DNA of 64,000 nucleotides from Trichoplusia ni (taxonomy: Eukaryota; Arthropoda; Insecta; Lepidoptera; Noctuidae): positions 3,844,001 through 3,908,000 of the forward strand of contig NC_039488.1 in assembly GCF_003590095.1 (NCBI RefSeq), given 5' to 3'. This document shows, piece by piece, positions 24,636-36,601 of the stretch (position 1 is its first letter; every line of letters begins with the position of its first letter). Below the pieces are notes generated by a model, which saw only the letters and a list, made by a program, of their open reading frames with translations, searched no databases and was not told the DNA's origin. The position numbers and the translations under genes are program-made.

Positions 24636-25070
24636 CTGACTGCACGGAGAGCCGAGTGTTTGAGAATTTGAGATCTTCACGCCAAACCCACTGGGCGCGT
24701 CGTGTCGCGGTTTCGATCCCCGCGTAGTACAAGCATTTTGTGTGATCCACGAATGCTTTTTCTGAGTCTGGGTGTCTTTGTACATGTGATTTGTATGATT
24801 GTGAACCCCCCGTGATACAAAGATTAAATAGCTTAACCCTAGAGTCGTTTTGTTTAAAAAAAAAACGTCGCACGAATCGGACAAACAGAAACACAAACTT
24901 ACTTTTAATCTACAGTCGACACGGCTGAGTGGCCATTACAATGATAACTAAGCGACACGCCGCGATGAGCTCAAACTTCACAAAGGACAAACGTATGTGA
25001 TCCACAAATACTTGTTACGAGTCTGGGTGTCAATGTGAATATGATTGTGTGTGTGTGTTTGTATCAGGAA
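24636..25070 (+). repeat. Two tandemly placed tRNA-derived SINEs
   Basis: The copy at 24636-24870 has 'gcggtttcgatccccgcg' as B box, then 'gtgtgatccacgaat', 'ctgagtctgggtgtctttg' and the tail 'ctagagtcgttttg'. The copy at 24915-25070 repeats 'gagtggccattac', 'gtgatccacaaatacttgt' and 'gagtctgggtgtcaatgtg', ending in a GT-rich run. Both are in plus orientation. Confidence 0.6.
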
Positions 25071-25239
25071 AATTACTTTTGCAATTTTAAATATTAAGGG
25101 AAAAATATTCGGTTGTGTGGATTAATGATGCGTTTGTTTGTAATCAAGTAACGATGTGAGCCAAAGATTATTTATTTATTAACTGCAATAAACTTCTATC
25201 GATAATTTTGTTCTTTCAAGATATGTACATATAAGTATC

Positions 25240-25510
25240 AAATCATCATCGGCCTAGCCTTTTCCCAACTATGTTAGGGTTAGCTTCCAGTCTAACCGGA
25301 TTCAGCTAAGTACCAGAGTTTTACAAGGAGCGATTGCCTATCTGACCTCCTCAATCCAGATACCATGGCAACACAATACACCTTGTTTAGACTGGTTATT
25401 AGACTTTCAAGTTTCTATGACCACTGTCAAAGATGTAGGAGTAACAGCCATTACCCACAATTTAACATGCCTTCCGAAACACGGAGGAACGCGCTATGAC
25501 AGAGTTCGTC
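25240..25510 (+). repeat. Dispersed repeat B, complete-looking copy
   Basis: It starts 'catcatcggcctagcctttt' and runs through 'aactatgttagggttagctt', 'aagtaccagagttttaca', 'aggagcgattgcctatctga' and 'ttccgaaacacggaggaac'. It matches 31345-31620 along its whole length and the fragments at 1-215 and 55728-55815. Origin unknown. Confidence 0.65.
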
Positions 25511-28294
25511 ACCCATCTTGATTATTCCTTCCTTTAGATGAAAACGGGAAAATGATGAAAAGCAACTTAGACGTTTGAATTTGTAACAAATTTAACATTT
25601 AATGTTTACTGAACAATTAAATTTTATGATGATAATTCGTTGCCGCTTCGCCTCCAAAGTCTCCATTTCGGAACCAAGCAAAAATAATCACTAACGTTTT
25701 GTAAATGCTTTCGGCAGGCACTAAAATAAAGTGGTACTAAGTACAAAATGAGCACTTTTGTTGTATGACAATTAACCAAAATTACCACCGAATCATCGTT
25801 AACACAAAACCGACGTTAGCGAGGCAAGCCCAGGCGGAGATGGCGGCCGATGACCTGGATTCCTTCGTATCGAACTGGTCACTCGCGGCCCTAAGAAAGA
25901 TTAGTTAATCGTTTATATAGTATAATAATTTATATACTTCCCAGGCGATTTCGGCTATGGTGACTGATTTTAATTATTGTTAACAGAGGATCTAAGGTGT
26001 TCAGCTCTTCTATGCGCCCTTTGATGGCTGCAGTACCCTATTGTACATATGTGTAAACGTCCGTAAAGAGGAGTAAGGCTTGCCCAGCTGCGGGATATTC
26101 TGGGTTAATAATAAAATGTACATAACGTATGTAATGGGCGTGCGTGACTTCCAATTTAGTCGTACAATCTCAGATGGCAAATGTTTTATCAAAATTCTTT
26201 AAGGATTTTCCTAAGTAGATTATAAATTTATAACCTCTTTAACTAGCCGATTATAATTATGCTCTATCACATTTTTACATTTTTTCAACAAGGTTTAGAA
26301 GTTTCAGAAGGTTGAGGAAGGAACTACTTAAATTAATGTTATACCTAAAGAATTTTATTACTTATTCTTGAACAATAGATAGGCTGGAGATAATGGCGCC
26401 TATCTTCATGAACATTCAACAAAGGTTGGAATTCTTTCCGAGAACGTTTACAAACATGATATATCACATGCAGGAATCGAACAGAAGTGTTTGCATATCA
26501 AAAAAATGTTTACCTTTTCCTGGTTCAAATGGAAAGAAAATTGCTATAATATAAAATCAATATTTTGAATTTAGAATTCCATACATCATATTTTTTACTT
26601 ATTTCTAACTATCGGTGCTTAGGATACTATTCTGACCATCTGCCAAAAGTTTGCTTGTCTTAACCTTGTAAAAAAAATTACAACCTAAGTTCATTAATTT
26701 GCAAATTTTAATTTGTCAAATAAATATTTCGTCATAATGGCCTTGCATGGTGATTAGACAGATACGTTAACTTTTCATTAAGTACATTGTTTATATTCAT
26801 ATCTTTTCTTTATTTGGATACTGATTACTTAAATAAATGACGAATTTTTTTTTGTGTCGATACACTGTTTGTACAAATTCAGACCATTCTACCAAGTTGG
26901 CATGACAGCTACTGATATAAACTAATCCTTTAAATATTTGTAAGCCAAAGTAATTCTCAGTTCAATAAAACTTTTTGGTGCAAATTAAATAAAAAAAATA
27001 ATCTTGTTTGACAAACACAACTGTCATTTTGAACAGACAATTCAGTTGTGTTCTATTGGCAAAATACTGTAAAATTTAAACAATATTATTAAATTACAGC
27101 AACTTACAAATTTATATTTGGCGTTCAAAATTATATGTTTAAAGTAAAGTTTATAAAGATGCGAATCGACGTACGTTGTTGAATGCGTTAATACTTTTAT
27201 TGCTGGTACCTTCTAAGGTAATAATTCCTTTCTTTTCAATGGGTTACTTTTTTTAAATCTCCATTTACTTGCACGAAACTAAGCCAAGATTAGTCCCACC
27301 TTCAGGTATAACTCGTTCAAGCACTGAAATCCGTGATGAAAAATCCGTGGAATCCCCACTTTAATTATCCTAAAGGTTTTCACTTTTCGGAACCATTACG
27401 TTCTTAGATGTGTCCTCCACCACAAACCTTGCAGTAGGCACTGGGCGTGATCGTTTGCTATCAGAAATTGGTCTCAAATGTCTTGACTCTTCGTATCGTG
27501 TATGATTCGTTACTGTTCGTGTATCATTTATCTAAAGACCCTTTACGCAAGACATTCACGCTATGCCATTAGTTAAACATTTCGGCGCTCTTTGTCAATA
27601 AAACGTCAGTCGTTTCAGTAGCTCATTAGCAGATTATGTTTGAAATATTTATCACTGTTGACGCTTTATCTATTCATTACAACACAGTTACGGAGTAGTT
27701 TAATGAACCTAACACAGCAAAACATTTATTTACTCAATTGATATGACACAGCCAGGTTTTGCCTTGTTCTAAGGCTTTGTTTAACCACAATATTCTTCGC
27801 GCTTCATCAGTGTGTTAAAGGCTATTGTTGCCAACTTTGCTACCTCTGTCATGCTATGAGTATAGATGTCATGGAACCTATTAACGACTATGAAGTTCAG
27901 AAAAATATATTGTTCGACCATACCCTTTAAAAACCCCTTTAAAGTCAGAAAACCCAGACATTGAACTAATGTATTTGGTCTCTTGGAAAATGTCTGTACT
28001 TATTACTTTGAAAAAGTCTAATTGGTTCTACACTTTTTTTTGTAAGGCTAGGAAATCCTCGCAGGCACCCGCCCCCTCGTGGGAGAGAACTGGTAGTGTC
28101 AAACTGAGTGCGTCAGCTACGTTTTGTTGCCACAACACGTGGAATACACGCATAGCATTGCTACTCGTCCCGCCGAATTTCTACTACGCCAGCGTTAGGA
28201 TTAAAACGCGAGAATACAATTGATACAATTCCGTATATAAACCGTAAGCAACGACCACTTGGGCACTCTTAGACAAATGTTGATTGTTGTACAG

Positions 28295-31200
28295 GACTTG
28301 CAAGTCACGGCGGTTGTGTTTGCTGGGCAGCGTGTTGGCGGCGCTAGTCGCGGGCGCGCTGGTGGCATTGCTGGTACTACAGCCGTGGGCCGGGCCCGAT
28401 ATCCCGCGCTTCCCGCGCGCTGTTGTTGCCGCCAATGGCTACGAATGTGCCTCCGTTGGACGGTAAGCCTACAATGTTAGATACATAATTATCTTATACC
28501 TATTATTACCCATATTTCCTGTCGCTGTTTGTTTTATTAACAAACCTTTTAAATTATCATCACCATCAATTTTATTTTTTATTTCCTTAAGGTCAAACTT
28601 GCATCAAATCGATTTAGACTTCTTCTTCACTTGGACATCAGAAAACTTTTGTGCTTTGATTTCGTTTTGTGTTTAATACATTATAGTTTATACCTCATAT
28701 CCAATTAATTATAGTTTTTACTACATTGCATACGGTAATATTTAACGATTATCTTCCTTCGCATCTACAAATATTTATTTACCGCAATTTGATTTTTATC
28801 TACTCCAAACCGGTATCTACCATAACACCATTATCTCTATCTGTGTAAAACCAGATTTTTATCTTTCTTCATTTTCATATCGTGTTGGTGAAAGAATTTC
28901 TCAATAATTATAGTCGAAAGATATGAAATGAAAATTAGTTTTTTTAACATGAATGTTTTAGGGAAATCCTGGAACGAAATGGTTCAGCTGTGGATGCGGC
29001 GATAGCAACATTATTCTGTGAGGGAATCGCATGCGCACAATGCATGGGACTCGGCGGTGGATTCCTAGCCACGGTGTACGACGCGGCGTCGGGTCGGGTG
29101 CGCGTCATCAACGCCCGCGAGAGGGCGCCCGCCCAGACGCACGAGAACATGTTCGTCAACGATTCATCGACCGTCGGCGGCCTCGCAATCGCCGTGCCCG
29201 GGGAACTGCGAGGCTACGGCGAACTCCATCGGGTGTACGGCCGCCTGCCGTGGCGCGAGCTCGTGAAGCCCACGGCAGACTTGTGCCGCCGCGGCCACCG
29301 CGTCAACGCATACATGGCTCGGGTGCTCAGATCATACAGCGACAGAATCAAAGCCGAGCCCTCTATGCGGTAAACATACAATATACAATGTCTTACACAT
29401 CAATACATATAGATTAAATTCATTATTGAAAACATTGAATCATTACTTTTGAACTTGTGTGGAACTTAGGGAGGTGTACGTGAACGCGGCGACTGGCGAG
29501 GTGTGGAACGAGGGCGACCTAATACCAGAACCGACGTTGGCGCATACCTTGGATATAATCGCGGAGGAGGGCCCACTGGCGATACACAACGGCTCCCTCA
29601 CGAAACTGCTCGTACAAGATATCCGGAACTTCGGTGGCATTATTTCAGAAGACGACCTCAGGAATTACAGGTGAGATTACTATGTTTAACTGCGGAACAA
29701 GTTAAATCTATATGTAAATCTTGGGTGTTGTGGTAGAAAGAGCGTAACGAAATAACATTGTAGGGTGGTATGGCAAGAGCCGATCGCCGTCCCCCTGACG
29801 GAGGAGTACACGCTATACTCGGTGCCGCTGCCGGGCTCCGGGTCGGTGCTGGCCTTCATACTGAACATGCTGCGCGGCTGGGTGGGCGACGGAACGGACG
29901 CGCCGACCGGCTCCAACCTGTACTGGCATCGCGTCGTCGAAACGTTCAAATACGCGTACGCAAAGCGAACCGGCCTCGGAGACCCTTCACGCTTTAACCC
30001 CACGCTTCATGATATACGAGAGGTAAGGAACCATTTTTTGCGACTCTACTCAAGAAACAAACGAAGCTTTTTTTTCTTTATTGATTAATTACTAATTTTA
30101 GTCCGCGTCGTGTATCGAAAACCCAAGAGTGGAAAACGGTATATTTTCGACTGGATTAAAGTAGACACTGACTTGAACTCCGCTATTTAAAATGGCCGAT
30201 GAATAAATGGAAATTGGATTAAATTGGCACTATTCGTATTCTCCCAAGGTTTTCTTTACGGCTAAATGCTTAGCTTAATTGGGGCCCAGCTAAATGCTTA
30301 GCTTAATTGGGGCCCAGTCAAATAGACATTTAAGAACGTTAGCTTTATGGTTAATAACCAGTATTGCCACTTTTAATATGATCACAAATAAATAGTAACA
30401 CTGATTAGTGCTCAAATAAATGGTCTAATTTGAGAACGGTTTTCCCGAAGAAAAAATTAATGCACATGAAAAGCTTTTTGTCTTTTGTTGTAAAAAAATG
30501 TTAGGCTGATCGTTTATCACAATTCAAGAGTGCAATTGTTGTTCCGTTCACACCATATTCTCGCATGAAACCAAATAATAATCAGACAAATAGCTAAAAA
30601 GTTTGATATTAGAATAGAAAAAAAACAACCATTGCGTTTACGGTAATTTTATGAATACACGTTTTATACAGATTGAGGAAATCATAGTTTAGTATAAGTA
30701 CGCCTCCGGTAAACGCTGTGTTATAACTAACTCTTATTATAGAAACGTGTGATTTTAAAAAAACTGCTCTGCTAACCTATGATTAGAAAATTGTAACTCA
30801 GGAAATGGTAAAATCGATGTTTTATGCTACAGGTTCTACCTACTAGTGTAAAGTTACCCACAGTTGATCACTTTATTTAATGGTGCAAGAAGGCTTTTTA
30901 TGAGTTCATATTCAAAATCTTAGCTCGGACTAAGTGTACATTTCAAGATGCTTCGCAAAAAAATATACATTATTTGCCAATAGCTGATTTTTTCAAGCTA
31001 CAGCTTCCACGATCTTTCCACAATATAGGATTCAGCTCTATTTGCCTCTCCCTTTTTCTATTACGTTTTCCTAACTAATATTCTACTTATTGTAACAATA
31101 AACTATGTATATTTCAGCTGGAGCGTAATCTATCGAATGCCGGTTGGGCGCAGTCGTTCCGTGACCTGGTGAACGATACCAAGACATACTCGGACTGGGA

Positions 31201-34200
31201 GCACTACGGCGCGCTATTCGAGGGCGCGGACGACCACGGCACTGCCCACATCGTGGTTGTCGCCCCCGACGGCAGCGTGGTCTCAGCCACCAGCACTATT
31301 AATTATATGTACCTAAACTATACTATTTTTACTTTATGTCTTTGTCATCATCATTGGCCTAGCCTTTTTTCCAACTATGTTGGGGTCGGCTACCAGTCCA
31401 ACCGGTTTCAGCTAAGTACCAGTGTTTTACAAGGAGCGACTGCCTGTCTGACCTCCTCAACCCAGTTACCTGGGCAACACGATACCCCTTGGTTAGACTG
31501 GCTGTCAGACTTTTTCAAGCTTCTGACTACCTGTAACGACTGTCAAAGATGTAGGAATAACAGCCGGGACCCACAATTTAACGTGGCTTCCGAAACACGG
31601 AGGAACTCGTTATGACAAAGATGGTACTCATCTACGGACCAACCGCGTCAAGCATAGCTTAACCTGTGATCGAATCACTTATGCGGTTATAGCTTAGCCA
31701 GGAGCTCTTCATGTCTTTGTCATATCACCTCATAAAACTTACCGCTGTGATTTCGCCATTTCTGTCTGTCTGTCGCAATGATCCTTTTCTGGAGTCTCTC
31801 TTATGACCCTTTTGCTAACCCTCTAATTAAGTCAATATCCTAAGATTAGAGAACAAAGTAATAAAGAAAAAAAAGTTAGCTGTTCATATATAGGTATACC
31901 TATGGGTACTTAACAGTTTCTGTATTGTCCAATGTCTATACACAATAATGTTATTACGCCTTTGTTGTGGTCGAGCGGTTTTCAATCTAACTTCCATCTT
32001 TCATTTGGTTTTTAATCATTATTATTCAAATAATGATAAGAATATCGCACGTTTAACGTATTAACGTAGTTAACACTGTTCAGCCGTGACTGCGCCGATA
32101 GCGAGGTCCGCGGAATCGTTTTCGTACTCGTAAAGACAAATATTTGTCTGATTCATAAATATCTGCACTAGGCCATGCCTAATCAGCGAGACTATCCGAA
32201 AGGGAAGGAATATAGTTGGTTTGAATGTGCCATTCACATAAAACATTAACATATCGAAACATAGTGGTTTCTTAGGTTTACGCGAATGTTAGACATTGAA
32301 ATGAAACTACTTTTACGGATTTTATCGCGGTTTAATTTTAGATTTTAGTTCCCGACGTTTCGAAACCTTTGCAGGTATCATGGTCACGGGCAGACTGAGA
32401 TGGCGTTCGTCTTGACAGAAGATGTTGCTCGTTCTACCTTCATATTTTAATTAATTATTTGTGGTCCGACCTACGCAGTATGAGCTCACTGTGTCTTGAT
32501 GTCTTGCAGCGCTGCTCTTGGGTTTGGTCTTGAGTTTATTTATTATTGGATCCCAAGTAGGTGATATCTTCCAGCCATCTTCTCTATTGAAATTAGGGTG
32601 TTTTTTAATCTCAATAGCCTCGCGAAACATCCTAGGTAGGAATTTGGATTCTTTAGCGAGGATCTGTGGTTGGTCAAATCTAATATAATGGCTGGAACCT
32701 ATGTGCTAGCTATGTGTTAAAGAACACATAGCTGACGCCGCTCAACGAAGTTTGCAGTCGCCGAACATGCTGAAGGCTGCAGTCATTATATTAGTTTTGA
32801 TCAACCACAGATCCTCGCTAAAGAGTTCAAATTCCTACCAAGGATGTTTCGCGGGGCTATTGAGATTTGAAAACACCCTAATTTCAATAGACAAGATGGC
32901 TGGAAGATATCACCTACTTGGGATCCAATAATAAATAAACTCAAGGCCAAACCCAAGAGCAGCGCTGCAAGACATCAAGACACAGTGAGCTCATACTGCG
33001 TAGGTCGGACCACAAATAATTAATTAAAATATGAAGGTAGAACGAGCAACATCTTCTGTCAAGACGAACGCCATCTCAGTCTGCCCGTGACCATGATACC
33101 TGCAAAGGTTTCGAAACGTCGGGAACTAAAATCTAAAATTAAACCGCGATAAAATCCGTAAAAGTAGTTTCATTTCAATATCGAAACATATTGAAAGTTG
33201 AATAGGGATTGTAGTATCATTCGAAGCTGACTACAAATTTGAACATTGTACATGTTTTATTTATTACAGTTGGGGCTCTCAGAGACGCTCGACGTCGCTT
33301 GGGTTCATGTTGAACAATGAGATGGATGACTTCGCGATCCCGCACCGCGAGTCGGCGTACGGACTGCCGCCGTCCCCCGCGAACATGTTGGCGCCGGGCC
33401 TGCAGCCGCTCAGCTCCATGGTGCCCAGCATCGTCATGACGAGGGGCGGCCGCGTCGACTTGGTGCTCGGGGCCGCGGGCGGGACCAAAATTACCACGCA
33501 AGTCGCACTGGTAAATATTATACATTTACTTTGCCGCAAGACAATATCTACCAGTCAACCTTTATATTTTACTAAATATGCGTTATTAAGGGATAGACCT
33601 TTTTTGTTGCTTTTATTCGAGATATGCTTTTTTCTTTCTTTAAAAAAACGGGTTCGCTTTTTGTAATTTAATATTGTGTCACGGGGGGTTTCATAAACAT
33701 ACAATCCACCTGCATAAAGACACCCAGACTATATGGGATAATTATAGATAATTATCTATATAGATAGATATGCCTCCAAAAACCTCCTTTCCACTTCCTC
33801 TAAAACAAATTGCGGACGTCATTTTAATTTTTTATTTATTTCCTAAGCGTGTTTAATTTTTTGCCTGTAAATTAACATACTGTATGTAGTATTCAAACGT
33901 ATTTTTTTTAATTTCGAAATAAGTTCACATGCACGTTGCAAAGTTAAAAAAAGGACAATTTCATTTAGATTACGAAATATTATTTAAACTCATTTTTTTA
34001 TGTTTTTCAGATGGCTAGACATACGATATTGGAAGGAAGCGATCTGCCCGACGCTGTACAGAGACCACGTCTTCACCATCAACTGTTACCAATGGAAGTG
34101 CAACACGAAGCCGACTTCAACCCGGTACGTTGCTAATCATAGCTTTTTAGTCTAAAAGGAACTTTAATGCTAAAGAAAAAAGACTTAATTTAGGAATTAC

Positions 34201-36273
34201 GTAGCTAGCTAAGCCCATTTCTATAAAGGTTGTACTTTGTTTCGAAATGATTTGTTACATTAATATAACAACCTGCAAAGTACCTTCTTACATTTTTAAA
34301 CAGCGTTTACATAAACTATGTCAGTAAAGTAATGATCCCATGAACTTAGTCAACGGGTGGCCTTGGTGGCAAAAAATAAAACACGAGTTACTTGCAATTA
34401 CACGTGTCAATGAAATTTTAAAGCGATTTAGATGATTTGCTATTAAATTAGCTTCGGACATTACTTAGATCCTGCTAATATTGTAAACGCCAAAGTTTAT
34501 ATGTATGGATGTTTCTTTCTCGTTCACTCAAAAACCACTGGACGGATTTAAACGACATTTGGTACACAGATTGTTTATATCCAGTATTAACACAGGATGG
34601 TTTTATCTTCCGGTGTGATCATTTTCGATTGTATGTGTTATGTTACATATACAAACAGATAAAGTAAGCTCATGTTATATTTAAGTTACCTGATTAGTCC
34701 TGTTAGTCCTGTTTTATATTTAAACAGATTTAGTCAGGCCGATTTAGTGACCTAAAGTCTCTTACCTGTGACGTCACTTACCAGTACGCTTTTTACTAGC
34801 AAGTGATGGTATGGTACTAACCCCCATTGCCATATTTAAGTGCTTTTTATCTTCCTTCCTTTTTAAATATGAAAAATACGTACAGATTCATATTATCGGA
34901 TTTAGTAAAATACCCTATTGCAATAACTACGTATGGGTTATTCATTTAGGTCGCAGTTTTATTACAGAATAAAGAAGAGCTCGTTGGTCTGTTATCGCTT
35001 ATTACGTATCCGGCCGTGACTGACAGGTGTTTGAAAAGGTTAACAATAACTTGCCCGCATGTCTCATTGCACTATTCATATCAACTATTGTTCGAACGTT
35101 TTCAAATGTAGTGTCAACCGGTTTATTTTGTCGCTGAAGAGGACAAAAACATCGGGGCATTAGTAATAGGTAATAATGGGTTAATATAATTAGGTAGGTA
35201 ATAGGTAATAATGTTTTGTGTTGACTGGCCTGTTGGTCTAGTGGTTAGTGACCCTGACTGCTCAACCGGAGGTCGTGGGTTCGATTCCCGCCCAGGACAA
35301 AAGTTGTGTGATGAGCACGATCATTTGTTCTGTGTCTGGGTGTAATTTATCTATAATAATACGTATGTATTTAGAAATATATAAGTAAGTTTATCAGTTG
35401 TCTGGTTACCATAACACAAGCTCTGCTTAGCTTGGGATCAGATAACCGTGTGCGAGTTGTCCCAGGATAGAATATATATATATACTTATAACTATAAATA
35501 AAAATAAGTAATGTTATGATTCGCGCAGGACTCGCGACACTGAGGGCTCCGATTTGAAATGTGCCAAAACCATCCTCAAATTGATTTGTCAGCCACCAAA
35601 ACATTTATGACCGTAACAGCGTTGCTTAACCACGATCTTTATTTTTAGTAAAGTAGTAATTTGTTTGTAATAGTAGCAATTACGAGACAACCTCTTTTAA
35701 ATTAAAAGTAGAAGCAAAACCAGACCCGGCAAACGTTGTTATCTGGTGTAGAGAAGTCATTATTATAAAAATGACACTTATGGGTATGAAGAAAAAAACA
35801 GAAGCCGATTCTCAGTCCTACTAAAATATGTAAAGCCGTTTCGGCCTCAGGCACTTGTCAAAGTAGCAATTTTCATTTTCTTCTATTCAAAGCTGTTTCT
35901 TTGAATCATTCTCTCCGCATCGAATTTCCCTTTAACAAAAATGGATGAAGATATTGCCGTGCCTAATCATGATTGTTTTCTGTTTTATACTATACATTGC
36001 TTAATTTATGTAATTTTACCATTGTTTTATTTCCTCATTCCCTTTACGCTAACCCGTTTAAGACGCTCGTTCTAGTCAACACCCCTGGTCATCGTCTTAC
36101 GTCTGTTTTATTTGCAGGCAATAATTGCGTCACTTCAGGCGCGGGGCCACGCCACAACAGAACTGGGCCCCACCGCTGGGTTCGCAGCAATGGTGGCCGC
36201 CTCGCGAGACTCCTCAGGCTACTTAATCCCGCAAACAGACCACAGAAGAGTTGGCAGTATTGACGGATTCTAA
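28295..36273 (+). CDS. Ggt: Gamma-glutamyltranspeptidase (glutathione hydrolase)
   Basis: Eight in-phase exons: 28295-28462, 28962-29369, 29470-29670, 29764-30022, 31118-31308, 33270-33510, 34011-34124, 36118-36273. The start exon is not certain (candidate 19575-19579, giving 580 residues). GGT is a type II membrane enzyme that cleaves the gamma-glutamyl bond of glutathione outside the cell, after self-cleavage into two subunits. Visible: signal anchor VLAALVAGALVALLVL; NGSAVDAAIATLFCEG; MGLGGGFLATV; the glutamate-binding VINARERAPAQT; GLAIAVPGELRGY; PLPGSGSVLAFILN. The nucleophile and cleavage site is the Thr of DDHGTAHIVVVAPDG, about residue 389. After it come SATSTINYIWGS, LNNEMDDFA, PLSSMVPSIV and GAAGGTKITTQVAL. 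All catalytic elements are intact. Exons are markedly GC-rich against AT-rich introns, which carry a repeat B copy and a Penelope palindrome. The final 52 codons include GPTAGFAAMVAASRD. Confidence 0.95.
30178..30320. mobile_element. Partial family A MITE in GGT intron
   Basis: 'tccgctatttaaaatggccg' and 'atgaataaatggaaattgg' match the left half of family A. The right half is replaced by a 33-base unit containing 'cttaattggggccca' present twice in tandem (about 30264-30318). It is a rearranged remnant. Confidence 0.5.
31345..31700 (+). repeat. Dispersed repeat B in GGT intron
   Basis: It begins 36 bases after the exon donor at 31308 with 'catcatcattggcctagcc' and continues to 'gcttagccaggagctctt'. 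Its second half is nearly the same as 1-215. Reading straight through the donor stays open for about 100 codons into the repeat, ending at 31615, but the conserved GGT continuation is in the exon at 33270. Confidence 0.7.
32263..33180. mobile_element. Penelope-like element, two inverted partial copies
   Basis: A long palindrome of two arms of about 430 bases around a centre near 32715-32760. Outer ends are 'tgaaactacttttacgg' and its inverse; inner parts share 'cccgacgtttcgaaacc'. The left arm read on the minus strand gives DQPQILAKESKFLPRMF, REAIEIKKHPNFNREDGW, ISPTWDPIINKL and stops after CVGRTTNN. This wording is that of the C-terminal GIY-YIG endonuclease part of Penelope-like elements. 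The right arm encodes the same in plus sense but has a TGA at the EI*K position. RT domains are absent. Inverted partial copies are a known habit of this class. Confidence 0.7.
33660..33735 (-). repeat. 3' fragment of the tRNA-derived SINE
   Basis: 'attgtgtcacggggggtttc' and 'ataaagacacccagac' are the minus-strand 3' body of the SINE family seen at 20755 and 24636. Only about 75 bases remain. Confidence 0.45.
35223..35470 (+). repeat. Second tRNA-derived SINE family
   Basis: The head has an A-box-like 'tggtctagtggttagt' and a B box 'gggttcgattccc'. The spacing is tRNA-like, followed by 'gcccaggacaaaagttgtgt', 'tgttctgtgtctgggtg' and an A/T repeat tail ending near 'gttgtcccaggata'. The anticodon region does not fold into a convincing tRNA, so I call a SINE rather than a tRNA gene. 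It is intronic in GGT. Confidence 0.65.
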
Positions 36274-36571
36274 ATTTAAAAGTTACACTCATAGTCATTT
36301 AAAACTCGGCAAAGTTATAAACAGCCTTAAATATAACTTTGCTAATCAAAAAAATTGGCAAACAGAAATATATAGGTAAATAAACTTCAATGCCGTAGGT
36401 TTCTACACCATCAACACAAACCTACTTATATTTTTGTTCATAAGTTGGATTGAATCCAAAATCGATTGTGATACTATATTTATAGAGGTGGTTACTTTCT
36501 GGTTGTAAGTATTATTTTGTTATAGATTTGTAATTAAGTTGCTGTGATGTTTAATGTATTATTATTCGTGA

Positions 36572-36577
36572 AATAAA
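36572..36577 (+). terminator. Poly(A) signal of the GGT gene
   Basis: AATAAA lies 300 bases after the GGT stop codon, followed by a T/G-rich stretch ('atggttttgatgg'). It is the first good hexamer after the stop. Confidence 0.6.
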
Positions 36578-36601
36578 TGGTTTTGATGGTAAAAACATGT
36601 C

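Larger units (their letters stand above)
19580..28294. other. Repeat-rich region, probable GGT first intron
   Basis: No exon recognised over 8.7 kb. It contains a minus-strand SINE at 20755-20935 and a short repeat beginning 'cactaatattataaatgcg' at 21741-21900. Two abutting family A MITEs lie at 22508-22917, two SINEs at 24636-25070, and repeat B at 25240-25510. The rest is AT-rich with no clear structure. Short frames at 24604-24896 are translations of the SINE, not genes. Confidence 0.45.

Noticed and set aside
24604..24896. Two overlapping minus-strand frames of about 95 codons
   Set aside because: They are antisense translations of a tRNA-derived SINE.
28284..28466. Reading the GGT membrane-anchor exon as starting at 28284
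   Set aside because: That codon is TTG and directly follows an in-frame TGA; a good acceptor (ttgtacag) ends at 28294, so the exon starts at 28295.
29031..29417. 128-codon frame overlapping the GGT exon
   Set aside because: Arg-rich translation of the wrong frame of a GC-rich true exon.
35223..35300. Functional tRNA gene
   Set aside because: A and B boxes are present but the cloverleaf is not convincing and the tail is a SINE body, so I called a SINE.
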